Assembly: GCF_010725485.1 (NCBI RefSeq)
Contig: NZ_AP022598.1
Span: 3,348,001 to 3,412,000, forward strand
Length of the DNA: 64,000 bases
DNA from: Mycolicibacterium parafortuitum
GTDB taxonomy: Bacteria; Actinomycetota; Actinomycetes; Mycobacteriales; Mycobacteriaceae
Direction: 5' to 3'
In this document: one piece after another, positions 9,411-17,037 of the stretch
How positions within the stretch are numbered: the first letter of the stretch is position 1
How the letters are laid out: the number at the start of each line of letters is the position of its first letter
Program-made: the position numbers and the translations under genes
Notes under the pieces: generated by a model
What the model was told of the DNA's origin: nothing
The model's input: only the letters and a program-made list of their open reading frames with translations
Databases searched by the model: none

Positions 9411-10031
9411 ATGTCTGAGAAGTCTCGCGCCGATTTCTGGTTCGACCCGCTGTGCCCCTGGGCCTGGATCACCTCACGCTGGGTGCTCGAGGCCGAGAAA
9501 GTGCGCGATATCGAGGTCAATTTCCACGTGATGAGCCTTGCGGTGCTCAACGAGGGACGCGATCTGCCCGAGGAGTACAAGGAGATGATGAAGAAGGCCT
9601 GGGGGCCGGTGCGTGTCGCGATCGCCGCCGAGCAGGCCAAGGGGTCCGAGATCCTCGGTCCGCTGTACACCGCGCTCGGCACCCGCATCCACAACCTGGG
9701 CTACCGCGAATCCGACCCCGACTTCACCCGCGTCATCTCCGAGTCGCTGGAAGAGCTCGGCCTGCCCGCCGAGCTGGCGTCGGCCGCCACCTCGACCGAC
9801 TACGACGACGCGCTGCGCAAGAGCCACCACGAGGGGATGGACGCTGTCGGCCCCGACGTCGGCACCCCGACCATCCACGTCAACGGTGTCGCGTTCTTCG
9901 GACCGGTGCTGTCGCGGATCCCGCGCGGCGAGGAAGCCGGCAAGCTGTGGGACGCCTCGGTGACCTTCGCGTCCTACCCGCACTTCTGGGAGCTCAAGCG
10001 CACCCGCACCGAGCGGCCCGAGTTCGACTGA
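9411..10031 (+). CDS. DsbA-family mycothiol-linked oxidoreductase, Rv2466c-like, with CPWA active site
   Basis: A 206-residue thioredoxin-fold DsbA-type protein orthologous to M. tuberculosis Rv2466c (207 aa), a mycothiol-dependent reductase that also activates nitro-prodrugs. The N-terminal active site reads DPLCPWAW (codons tgc ccc tgg gcc), whereas Rv2466c as I remember it has CPWC: the resolving Cys is an Ala here. The rest is strongly conserved ([40 protein letters not shown]). The ATG at 9411 lies 10 bp after GAAGAGAGGA. A SigH-like promoter sits upstream, fitting oxidative-stress induction. A one-cysteine site would need mycothiol rather than an internal disulfide to complete the cycle. 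Confidence 0.92.
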   Translation: MSEKSRADFWFDPLCPWAWITSRWVLEAEKVRDIEVNFHVMSLAVLNEGRDLPEEYKEMMKKAWGPVRVAIAAEQAKGSEILGPLYTALGTRIHNLGYRESDPDFTRVISESLEELGLPAELASAATSTDYDDALRKSHHEGMDAVGPDVGTPTIHVNGVAFFGPVLSRIPRGEEAGKLWDASVTFASYPHFWELKRTRTERPEFD

Positions 10032-10157
10032 GCGCGGGGTCCGGCCCGCCGCCGCTGTGTGATTGATCTCCGGCCCGCTGCCTCCGGTTGCGGGCCGGGG
10101 CACGCACCACCATGGTGGGACGGTGCCTGAGCCGAAGTCCCCTGCATACTCGGTGGC

Positions 10158-10703
10158 GTGCCCACCGAAGATCACCCCAGCATGACCCCCGCCGAGATGC
10201 TCGACGTCGCCGTCGAGGAAGCCCGAAAAGGTTTGTCGGAGGGCGGAATCCCGATCGGCGCCGCCCTGTTCGGGGCCGACGGGACGGTGCTGGGCCGCGG
10301 CCACAACCGCCGGGTCCAGCTCGACGACCCGTCCATCCACGCCGAGACCGACGCGTTCCGCAACGCCGGCCGCCAGCGCGGCTACCGATCCACGACCATG
10401 GTCACCACGCTGTCGCCCTGCTGGTACTGCAGCGGGCTGGTGCGGCAGTTCAACATCGGCTCCGTGATCATCGGCGAGAGCCAGACCTTCACCGGCGGGC
10501 ACGACTGGCTCGCCGAACACGGCGTCAAGGTCACCGTCCTCGACGACGAACGCTGCGTGACATTGATGCGCGACTTCATCGAGGCGAAGCCGGAACTGTG
10601 GGCCGAGGACATCGGCGAATGCGGACGCGAGGAGCAAGACGGCGAATGCGGACCCGAGGAGCAAGACGGCGAATGCGGACGCGAGGAGCAAGACGGCAGA
10701 TGA
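10158..10703 (+). CDS. Cytidine/cytosine deaminase-like zinc deaminase with repeated C-terminal tail
   Basis: A 181-residue deaminase-fold protein. The zinc site is complete: SIHAETDAF (His ligand and catalytic Glu) and LSPCWYCSG (two Cys ligands). The layout resembles yeast-type cytosine deaminases and related nucleobase/creatinine-type deaminases, so the substrate is open. The last 30 residues are three copies of a 9-residue unit GECG(R/P)EEQD, absent from the catalytic fold. The GTG at 10158 may be leaderless: CATACT lies about 10 bp upstream and there is no ribosome site; an ATG at 10182 is the alternative. It overlaps the next gene by ATGA and is probably co-translated with the oxygenase. 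Confidence 0.82.
   Translation: MPTEDHPSMTPAEMLDVAVEEARKGLSEGGIPIGAALFGADGTVLGRGHNRRVQLDDPSIHAETDAFRNAGRQRGYRSTTMVTTLSPCWYCSGLVRQFNIGSVIIGESQTFTGGHDWLAEHGVKVTVLDDERCVTLMRDFIEAKPELWAEDIGECGREEQDGECGPEEQDGECGREEQDGR
10614..10694 (+). repeat. Three tandem copies of a 27-bp coding repeat
   Basis: Three exact-length units starting GGCGAATGCGGAC and ending GAGGAGCAAGAC; units 1 and 3 are identical and unit 2 differs by one base (acgc to accc, Arg to Pro). They keep frame and encode the acidic, Cys-containing tail of the deaminase. Confidence 0.95.
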
Positions 10704-11659
10704 GTGTGATTGCCACCATTGATCTTTCGGCGTGGCGGGCCGGCGGGCCCGCAGCCGACGACGTCGCCGCCGAGGTGGATGCCGGCCTGCAGCGGGCCGG
10801 CTTCATCCTGGTGCGCGGCCACGGCGTCGACCCGGCGCTGGCCCGTGACGTGCGCGCGGCCGCGCGAGGGTTCTTCGCACTGACCCACGACGTGAAGTCC
10901 CGGTACTCGGTACCCGTCGGCGGCCGCGGCTGGATCGGGCCCGGGGCGGAGGCCAATGCGTACGCCGAGGGCACCGAGACGCCACCGGATCTGAAGGAGA
11001 GTTTCAGCCTCGGCGCCGAGACCACGACCGGCGATCCCGACGTCGACCGGTTCTGGTTCGCACCCAACGTCTGGCCGCAGGAGGTGCCCGCGCTGCAGTC
11101 GTTGGTGGGGGAGTACACGACGCAGATGCGCCGCGTCGCCGACGATCTGCTCGCGCTGTTCGCCCACGCCCTGCAGATGCCGCAGAACCCGTTCGCCGCC
11201 CTGGCGAGCAGGCCGACCTGGACGATGAACATCAACCACTACCCGCCGGTCAGCGTCGTCGGCGACCCCGAACCCGGCCAGTTCCGCATCGGCCCGCACA
11301 CCGATTTCGGCACGGTGACCATCCTGGACCGCGAGCCGGGCGCCGGCGGCCTGCAGGTGTACTCGGAGGCCGCTGGGTGGGAGGACGCGCCGTACGAACC
11401 CGACGCGCTGACGGTCAACATCGGTGACCTGCTGGAGTACTGGAGCGGTCGGCGTTGGCCGTCGGGCCGGCACCGGGTGCTGCCGCCGCAACCGCACGCG
11501 CCGGAGGAGGACCTGGTTTCGCTGATCTACTTCTACGAGGCGAACCACGATGCGCTCGTGACCCCGCTGCCGCCGCCGGTCGGCAGGGCCGAAGGGCTCA
11601 CGCCGGTCGTCTCGGCGGACTTCATCAAGGAGAGGCTCGACGCGATCACCGTCGCCTGA
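10700..11659 (+). CDS. Isopenicillin N synthase-like Fe(II) oxygenase
   Basis: A 319-residue double-stranded beta-helix oxygenase of the isopenicillin N synthase/2-oxoglutarate family. The N-terminal DIOX_N-like region has GFILVRGHGVD. The iron ligands are visible: HTD in IGPHTDFGTV and the distal His in SGRHRVLPP. At the place where most members carry the RxS motif that binds the 2-oxoglutarate carboxylate, this protein reads DLVSLIYFYE, with Leu instead of Arg. The ATG start overlaps the deaminase stop (ATGA), so the two act together or share regulation. The substrate is unknown; a modified nucleobase is one possibility suggested only by context. Confidence 0.82.
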   Translation: MSVIATIDLSAWRAGGPAADDVAAEVDAGLQRAGFILVRGHGVDPALARDVRAAARGFFALTHDVKSRYSVPVGGRGWIGPGAEANAYAEGTETPPDLKESFSLGAETTTGDPDVDRFWFAPNVWPQEVPALQSLVGEYTTQMRRVADDLLALFAHALQMPQNPFAALASRPTWTMNINHYPPVSVVGDPEPGQFRIGPHTDFGTVTILDREPGAGGLQVYSEAAGWEDAPYEPDALTVNIGDLLEYWSGRRWPSGRHRVLPPQPHAPEEDLVSLIYFYEANHDALVTPLPPPVGRAEGLTPVVSADFIKERLDAITVA

Positions 11660-11667
11660 CGGGGTGA

Positions 11668-11726
11668 CGAGCGCAACGTGAGTGCACGCCCGCGTGGGTG
11701 TGTCACTGCACAAACACGCGCGCTCG
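11668..11726. repeat. Intergenic palindrome, copy 2 of the dispersed family
   Basis: The outer arms CGAGCGC and GCGCGCTCG enclose TGCAC-containing inner arms and a small hairpin CACGC-CC-GCGTG. It lies between the oxygenase and rpiB and resembles the copies at 6646, 28844, 31257 and 31832, though the inner half is more degenerate. Confidence 0.6.
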
Positions 11727-11760
11727 CGGTGCGGAGGCGGCGGGCTATAGGGTGACCGCC

Positions 11761-12234
11761 ATGCGCGTCTACGTCGGAGCTGACCACGCCGGATACGAAC
11801 TCAAGCAGGCCCTCGTCGAGCACCTCACCAAGACCGGGCACGAGCCCGTCGACTGCGGTGCATTCAGCTACGACGCGGAGGACGACTACCCGGCCTTCTG
11901 TATCGCGGCCGCCGAGAAGACGGTCGCCGATCCGGGCAGCCTCGGTGTCGTGCTCGGCGGCTCCGGCAACGGCGAGCAGATCGCGGCGAACAAGGTGCCG
12001 GGTGCGCGCTGCGCGCTGGCGTGGAGCACCGAGACCGCGGTGCTGGCACGCGAACACAACAACGCGCAACTGATCGGCATCGGTGGCCGCATGCACAGCA
12101 CCGAGGAGGCGCTGGCGATCGTCGACGCATTCCTGGCCGCGAAGTGGTCGGAGGCGCCGCGACACCAGCGCCGCATCGACATCCTCGCCGAGTACGAGAA
12201 GACACACGTCGCCCCGCCGGTCCCCGGCGCCTGA
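11761..12234 (+). CDS. rpiB: Ribose-5-phosphate isomerase B
   Basis: A 157-residue RpiB/LacAB-family isomerase that interconverts ribose 5-phosphate and ribulose 5-phosphate. It shows the N-terminal phosphate/substrate loop GADHAGYELK and the active-site stretch GGSGNGEQIAANKVPG, in which the Glu replaces the Cys used by E. coli RpiB, as known for the mycobacterial enzyme. The ATG at 11761 gives the conserved MRVYVGADHAG start and nearly the M. tuberculosis length (Rv2465c, 162 aa). It is followed 45 bp later by nei2, the same order as in M. tuberculosis. Confidence 0.95.
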   Translation: MRVYVGADHAGYELKQALVEHLTKTGHEPVDCGAFSYDAEDDYPAFCIAAAEKTVADPGSLGVVLGGSGNGEQIAANKVPGARCALAWSTETAVLAREHNNAQLIGIGGRMHSTEEALAIVDAFLAAKWSEAPRHQRRIDILAEYEKTHVAPPVPGA

Positions 12235-12279
12235 CACCGGTCCACGGGCTCCCAGGGCGGTCGAGCAGACTTAGCCGCT

Positions 12280-13086
12280 ATGCCCGAAGGACACACACTG
12301 CACCGGCTGGCGCGCCAGCACCATCGCCGCTTCGGCCGTGCCCCGGTGATCGTGTCGAGCCCGCAGGGCCGGTTCGTCGACGGCGCCGCCGCGGTCAGCG
12401 GGCGGGTGTTCACGAAGGCCAGCGCGTGGGGCAAGCACCTGTTCCACCACTACGAGGGCGGCCGCGTGGTGCACGTGCACCTGGGTCTGTACGGGACGTT
12501 CACCGAGTGGCCGCTGTTGGCCGGGGGAACGCCGCCGCTGCCGGTCGGCCAGGTGCGGATGCGGATCGTGGGCGCCGAATACGGCACCGACCTGCGTGGC
12601 CCGACGGTGTGCGAGGTCATCGAGGAACCCGAGATCGCCGACATCGTCGCCAAGCTCGGACCCGACCCGCTGCGCGCCGATGCCGACCCCGCACCGGCGT
12701 ACCGGCGGATCAGCAAGTCGCGCAGGCCGATCGGCGCGCTGCTGATGGATCAGGCGGTGATCGCCGGGGTCGGCAACGTGTACCGCAGCGAGCTGCTGTT
12801 CCGGCACCGGGTCGACCCGTTCCGGCTCGGGACCTCGATCACCGCCGACGAGTTCGCCGAGATGTGGACCGATCTGGTCGCGTTGATGAAGGTCGGGGTG
12901 CGGCGCGGCAAGATCGTCGTGGTGCTGCCCGAACACGACCACGGCGCCCCGTCGTACCGCCAGGGCCGGCCCCGCACGTACGTCTACCGCCGGGCGGGGG
13001 AGCCGTGCCGGGTGTGCGGCACCTCGATCCGTACCGTCGAGATGGAGGGTCGCAACCTGTTCTGGTGTCCGAACTGCCAGAGCTGA
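12280..13086 (+). CDS. nei2: Fpg/Nei-family DNA glycosylase-AP lyase (Nei2, Rv2464c-like)
   Basis: A 268-residue base-excision-repair enzyme. After Met removal the catalytic Pro2-Glu3 (MPEGHT) is exposed for Schiff-base beta/delta elimination on oxidised bases. The helix-two-turn-helix region contains IGALLMDQAVIAGVGNVYRSE, and the C-terminal zinc finger is complete: PCRVCGTSI then FWCPNCQ. The ATG is fixed by the need for Pro at position 2. The position equals M. tuberculosis Rv2464c, annotated nei2. It probably shares a transcript with rpiB. Confidence 0.93.
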   Translation: MPEGHTLHRLARQHHRRFGRAPVIVSSPQGRFVDGAAAVSGRVFTKASAWGKHLFHHYEGGRVVHVHLGLYGTFTEWPLLAGGTPPLPVGQVRMRIVGAEYGTDLRGPTVCEVIEEPEIADIVAKLGPDPLRADADPAPAYRRISKSRRPIGALLMDQAVIAGVGNVYRSELLFRHRVDPFRLGTSITADEFAEMWTDLVALMKVGVRRGKIVVVLPEHDHGAPSYRQGRPRTYVYRRAGEPCRVCGTSIRTVEMEGRNLFWCPNCQS

Positions 13087-13147
13087 CACCGACGTTGAGC
13101 CCGCCCTCCGACGGGACAGCCTGTGACGCAGCCGGGAGAATCTTCGC

Positions 13148-14833
13148 GTGGAACTGATCTTGGTAGTGGTGGGCGCCATCGTCGTCACCGCGATGGCACA
13201 CCGGCGCGGGCTGGAGCCCGCGCTGATCATCGTCGTCGTCGGGATCGCCGTGTCGTTCGTGCCGGGATTCGAGGCACCCGAACTGGACTCGCACATCCTG
13301 TTGTCGGTGGTGCTACCGCCGCTGCTGTACTCGGCCGCGCTGAACTTCTCGTTCCCGACGTTCCTGCGCAACATCAAACCGATCCTCGGCCTCGGGGTCG
13401 GGCTGGTGGTGGTCACCGCGTTCGTCGTCGCGGCGGTGTCGTCATGGCTGGTCGTGGTGCCACTGACCTTCGCCACCGCGCTGGTGCTCGGCGCGATCGT
13501 GGCCCCGCCGGATGCGGTGACGGCGGTGGCGGTCGGGCGCAAACTGGGGCTGCCCAAACGGGTGATGTCGATCCTGACCGGCGAGAGCCTGATCAACGAC
13601 GCGGCAGCGCTGGCCTTGTTCTCGATCGCGGTGGCGCAGGTCGCGGGCAGCCACACGTTCATCGAGAACCCGCTGCTGCTGTTCGGCTACAGCGCTGTCG
13701 TCGGCCCGGCGGTCGGGGCGGTGCTGGGTTACGTGACGTTGTGGATCCGCCGCCGGCTGGCCCAGCCCGCGCTGGAGACGGTGCAGGGGCTGATGGTGCC
13801 GTTCGCGGCGTTCATCCTCGCCGAGGAGATGCACGCTTCCGGCGTGCTCGCCGTGGTGGTCGCGGGCTTCGTGGTCGGCAGTGGAACGGTCGACGCCGGT
13901 TACCAGACCCGGCTGCAGGAGCGCTACGTCTGGAACTCGGTGGACGTCCTGCTCGAAGCGTTCGTGTTCGCCTACATCGGGCTGCATCTGCGGTTCGTGC
14001 TGGAGGACCTGCGGAGTGCACACGAGTCGCTGGCCCAGGTCGCGATCGCCTCCGTCGTGGTGTTGCTGATCGTGCTGGTGATCCGGCCGCTGTCGGTGTT
14101 CGTGATGTTCGGTCGCCGCAAGCTCGCCCGCCAGGTCGAAAAGCGACTCAGCGTCCCGATCCCCGAAGGGGGCCGCGGCGCACTGGGCGCCCGGCGTAAG
14201 GACCGCGCGCCGGGCAAGTGGCGATCGGTGATCGACAACCGTGCGCTGAGCTGGCAGGAGAACGTGGTGGTGTCGTGGACCGGGATGCGCGGGGTGGTCA
14301 CCCTGGCCGCGGCCGCGGCGATCCCCGTGACCACTGCCGCCGGAGAGCCGTTCCCGGAGCGCGCGACGATCCAGGCGATCGCGTTCGTCGTCAGCGTCGG
14401 CACCCTGCTGCTGCAGGGCTGGACACTTCCGCTGCTGATCCGGCGGCTCGACGTGTCCGGGGAGGCAGACCGCGAATACACCTCGGCCGAGACGGCGAAA
14501 GCCGAGGAGGTGGTGCACCGGGCCGCCGACGACGTGATCGCCGAGTTCCGGGCCAACCCGCCGCGCGGGCTGGATCCCCGGGCGCTCGCCGAGATCCGCG
14601 CGATCGTGGCCCGCCATTCACAGGATGCCGACGAGATGCCCGACCCGGAGGCGCACACCCTGCGTGCCGAGGTGTTCGGGAAGCTCTACCGCGACGTACT
14701 CGCCGCGCAGCGCGCCGCGCTGATCGCCGAGCGCGACGCCGGACAGATCGACGACGAAGCGGTGCGTGCGATGCTGGAGCGTCTGGACCTGCAGGAGGCC
14801 GGGGTTTCCGCGCGGCTGGAAAGCCGGTTCTGA
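13148..14833 (+). CDS. CPA1-family Na+/H+ antiporter
   Basis: A 561-residue integral membrane cation/proton antiporter. About 12 hydrophobic segments fill residues 1-420. The ion-binding region reads VAPPDAVTAVAVGRKLGLP and GESLINDAAALALF, the ND-type motif of electroneutral NhaP/NHE exchangers. A large cytoplasmic loop rich in Arg/Lys (about residues 320-360) precedes the conserved WTGMRGVVTLAAAAAIP helix. The C-terminal 120 residues are a soluble, charged regulatory tail. The GTG start at 13148 gives the first helix immediately. It ends 4 bp before the convergent DUF1542-like gene. This gene is not at this position in M. tuberculosis. Confidence 0.9.
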   Translation: MELILVVVGAIVVTAMAHRRGLEPALIIVVVGIAVSFVPGFEAPELDSHILLSVVLPPLLYSAALNFSFPTFLRNIKPILGLGVGLVVVTAFVVAAVSSWLVVVPLTFATALVLGAIVAPPDAVTAVAVGRKLGLPKRVMSILTGESLINDAAALALFSIAVAQVAGSHTFIENPLLLFGYSAVVGPAVGAVLGYVTLWIRRRLAQPALETVQGLMVPFAAFILAEEMHASGVLAVVVAGFVVGSGTVDAGYQTRLQERYVWNSVDVLLEAFVFAYIGLHLRFVLEDLRSAHESLAQVAIASVVVLLIVLVIRPLSVFVMFGRRKLARQVEKRLSVPIPEGGRGALGARRKDRAPGKWRSVIDNRALSWQENVVVSWTGMRGVVTLAAAAAIPVTTAAGEPFPERATIQAIAFVVSVGTLLLQGWTLPLLIRRLDVSGEADREYTSAETAKAEEVVHRAADDVIAEFRANPPRGLDPRALAEIRAIVARHSQDADEMPDPEAHTLRAEVFGKLYRDVLAAQRAALIAERDAGQIDDEAVRAMLERLDLQEAGVSARLESRF

Positions 14834-14837
14834 CGAG

Positions 14838-15647
14838 TCAGAAGTCGAACCCGCCGAAGTCGCCGCCGACGAAATCGCCGCCACCCCAGTCGCCACCGGA
14901 GTCCCAGCCGCCGCCGGCATCCCCGCCCCAGTCACCACCACCGGCGTCGCCGCCGTCGCCGAGCTGACCCTGGTCGAAGCCGTCCTGGAATCCGTCGCCG
15001 TAGCCGCTCTCGAAGGCCTGGGCGTCGTAACCGACACCGGCCATCCCGGAGAACAGCGAGCTGAACAGCAGCGCCGAGCCCAGGCCCCAGGCCCCGGCGA
15101 CCAGCGCGGGCTTCCACCACGGCTCGGAGTACCAGCCGGCCGGGACCGGCCGGCCCGCGACCCGTCCGCCCGGGTAGTAGTTCGGGGTGCGCGGCGACGG
15201 GGACGGAGACGCCTCGATCTCGCGGCCCTCGAAGTTCACCCGACGGTCCTCGGTGACGACGCCCGCCGACTGCTGGCCGCTGAGCGATTCGAGCTCCGGT
15301 CCGGGATCCATCCCCATGGCCGTGCGCGCGGCGCGCACGTAGTAGAGACCCTCCATCGCGCTCTCCTTCGCCAGCGCGGCCTGGCGCACCGTGGTGGCCT
15401 GGTCGATCTGCGACGACGCGGCGGTGTACCGCTCGGACGCATCGGCGAGCGCCTGCTTGGCAGCGTCGTCGGTTCCGGTCAGCGCGAACACCTGGCCGCC
15501 CAGCCGTTCGATGACGCGGCGCGCATCGGCCTTGGCGTCGGCCAGCGACGCCGCGGTGCGCTTGGCCGACGATTTCGACGACGCGTAGACCGCGATGCCG
15601 ATCGCCGCGACGACCAGGACGATGAGAACGAGCAGTACGCCATTCAT
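14838..15647 (-). CDS. Membrane-anchored DUF1542-like protein with Gly/Asp-rich C terminus
   Basis: A 269-residue protein with an N-terminal hydrophobic anchor (LLVLIVLVVAAIGIAVYA), a helical, probably coiled-coil segment of about 90 residues, a proline-rich linker, a second hydrophobic stretch near residue 185 (LVAGAWGLGSALLFSSLF), and a low-complexity tail made of GGDWGG/GGDFGG units. I recognise the layout from actinobacterial proteins annotated DUF1542; no enzymatic motif is present. The tail may bind metal or be involved in surface interaction, but this is only inference. It converges with the antiporter at a distance of 4 bp. Confidence 0.75.
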   Translation of the reverse strand: MNGVLLVLIVLVVAAIGIAVYASSKSSAKRTAASLADAKADARRVIERLGGQVFALTGTDDAAKQALADASERYTAASSQIDQATTVRQAALAKESAMEGLYYVRAARTAMGMDPGPELESLSGQQSAGVVTEDRRVNFEGREIEASPSPSPRTPNYYPGGRVAGRPVPAGWYSEPWWKPALVAGAWGLGSALLFSSLFSGMAGVGYDAQAFESGYGDGFQDGFDQGQLGDGGDAGGGDWGGDAGGGWDSGGDWGGGDFVGGDFGGFDF

Positions 15648-15798
15648 GTTTCACAGCGTACCGACAGAAACCGCAGGTTCCGGGAGTCGTGCAGCTACTG
15701 TTCGGGGCCGCGGAATCGTGTTGGCGCGCAGCCTCGGTGGGCCCGGCAACCATCTGATCGGCGGCGGTGCGACCTATCCGGTGCTCGGGCGTCGAGCA

Positions 15799-16605
15799 CT
15801 AGACCGAAACTGTCTGACCGCGTTCGATTGTCACGATCCGGTCGGCCAGGCCGCGCGCCGACATCTCCCGGTGGAAGTCCGCCAGCGGGGACGCGAACAC
15901 CCGGTAGTCGTCGAAATGCACCGGGATCACCCGCGGCAGCTCGAGTCGTGCGGCGGCTTCGGCGCCGTGCTTGCCGTCCATCGTAACGGTCAGGCCGACC
16001 GGCAGCCGGTCGCCGAACGGCAGGCGGGTGCCGCCGAGGTGCAGCACGCCGACGTCGATCGAGGTGAATCGCACCGGGATCTCGGCGAGCTCGTCGATGA
16101 GCAGGGTGTCACCCGAGATGTAGAGCCGCTGCGGCGTGGGTTCCCCGGCCGAGGTGAACTCGAGCATGCTCCCCATCACCGGGGGGAGCAGGTGATTCAC
16201 CGGGATCGGGGCGTGCCGGCCCGGTAGAGCGGAAACCGTCACCCTGTCGCGACCCTTGTGCAGGGTGTGCGAATCCCACGTGTTCAGGCCGACCGCGGCC
16301 TCGAACCCACGGCGGCGCAATCGTTTTGCCGCATGCTGGGTGGTGATGACCGGGATGGTGCGGTCGAGGCTGCGCTCGGCGACCCGGTCCCAGTGGTCGC
16401 CGTGCAGGTGTGACAGCACGACCGCGTCGATAGGTGGAAGCTGCTCAGGGGTCAGCGCCGGCGGATGGCGACGCTTGGACCACAGGCCGTAGCCGAGGTA
16501 GGCGCGCTGGCCCTGGTGCAGGAAATTGGGGTCGGTCACGACGGTGATGCCGCCCCGGCGGATGAGGGTCGTCGCGGTACCGACGAACGTGACCTCGATG
16601 GGCAT
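15799..16605 (-). CDS. Metallo-beta-lactamase fold hydrolase, UlaG/RomA-like
   Basis: A 268-residue MBL-fold protein. The zinc motif is complete in its first part, LSHLHGDHWDRV (HxHxDH), with a further His in LPGRHAP and the Asp in ISGDTLL; the last ligand His is in PVHFDD. This arrangement matches UlaG-like lactonases and NAPE-PLD/RomA-type hydrolases. The ATG at 16605 starts MPIEVTFVGTATTLIRRGG, the typical first strand; the longer open frame has no homologous extension. It is apparently monocistronic. The substrate is unknown. Confidence 0.85.
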   Translation of the reverse strand: MPIEVTFVGTATTLIRRGGITVVTDPNFLHQGQRAYLGYGLWSKRRHPPALTPEQLPPIDAVVLSHLHGDHWDRVAERSLDRTIPVITTQHAAKRLRRRGFEAAVGLNTWDSHTLHKGRDRVTVSALPGRHAPIPVNHLLPPVMGSMLEFTSAGEPTPQRLYISGDTLLIDELAEIPVRFTSIDVGVLHLGGTRLPFGDRLPVGLTVTMDGKHGAEAAARLELPRVIPVHFDDYRVFASPLADFHREMSARGLADRIVTIERGQTVSV

Positions 16606-16680
16606 GCGGCTCCGGCTACCCGGGGGCCGCGGACTTATGCCCGCAGCCCGGCCGGGAAGCCCGTCTGGAACTCCTTGTGC

Positions 16681-16710
16681 AAACAAAAACCGCCCCGTTC
16701 GGGGCGGTCC
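16681..16710 (-). terminator. Intrinsic terminator of tRNA-Gly
   Basis: On the minus strand the 8-bp stem ACCGCCCC-GAAC-GGGGCGGT is followed by TTTTGTTT, directly after the tRNA 3' end. This is a textbook intrinsic terminator, rare in mycobacteria. Confidence 0.9.
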
Positions 16711-16711
16711 T

Positions 16712-16785
16712 TGGAGCGGGCGACGGGAATCGAACCCGCGTAATCAGTTTGGAAGACTGAGGCTCTACCATTGAGCTACGCCCGC
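16712..16785 (-). tRNA. tRNA-Gly (TCC)
   Basis: A 74-nt cloverleaf including an encoded CCA. The acceptor GCGGGCG pairs with CGCCCGC, the D arm is GCTCAATGGTAGAGC, the anticodon loop is CTTCCAA (anticodon TCC) and the T arm is GCGGGTTCGATTCCCGT. It is followed by a strong terminator, so it is transcribed alone. Confidence 0.96.
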
Positions 16786-16846
16786 GTGTGCTGCACAACG
16801 TGACAGTACCGGCAGATGGTACCGGGACCGCCTAACTCAAATCCAA

Positions 16847-16877
16847 TTGAGGCATCGGCGTGGCCAGGCCGTAGGAT
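16847..16877 (+). promoter_or_regulatory. Candidate sigma-70 promoter for tRNA-Pro
   Basis: TTGAGG at 16847-16852 and TAGGAT at 16872-16877 are separated by 19 bp, about 43 bp upstream of the tRNA. Spacing is at the upper limit; no other -10-like hexamer fits better. Confidence 0.45.
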
Positions 16878-16919
16878 CGCCGGTGGTCTGATGCTGCGCG
16901 CACGGGTAGCAGCGCCGAC

Positions 16920-16996
16920 CGGGGTGTAGCGCAGCTTGGTAGCGCATCCGCTTTGGGAGCGGAAGGCCGCAGGTTCAAATCCTGTCACCCCGACCA
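16920..16996 (+). tRNA. tRNA-Pro (TGG)
   Basis: A 77-nt cloverleaf with encoded CCA. The acceptor CGGGGTG pairs with CACCCCG, the D arm is GCGCAGCTTGGTAGCGC, the anticodon loop is CTTTGGGAG (anticodon TGG) and the T arm is GCAGGTTCAAATCCTGT. It ends 41 bp before tig, as in other mycobacteria. Confidence 0.96.
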
Positions 16997-17037
16997 GCAC
17001 GACCCCACCATTTCAGAAGCTATAAGAGGAGTACGAA

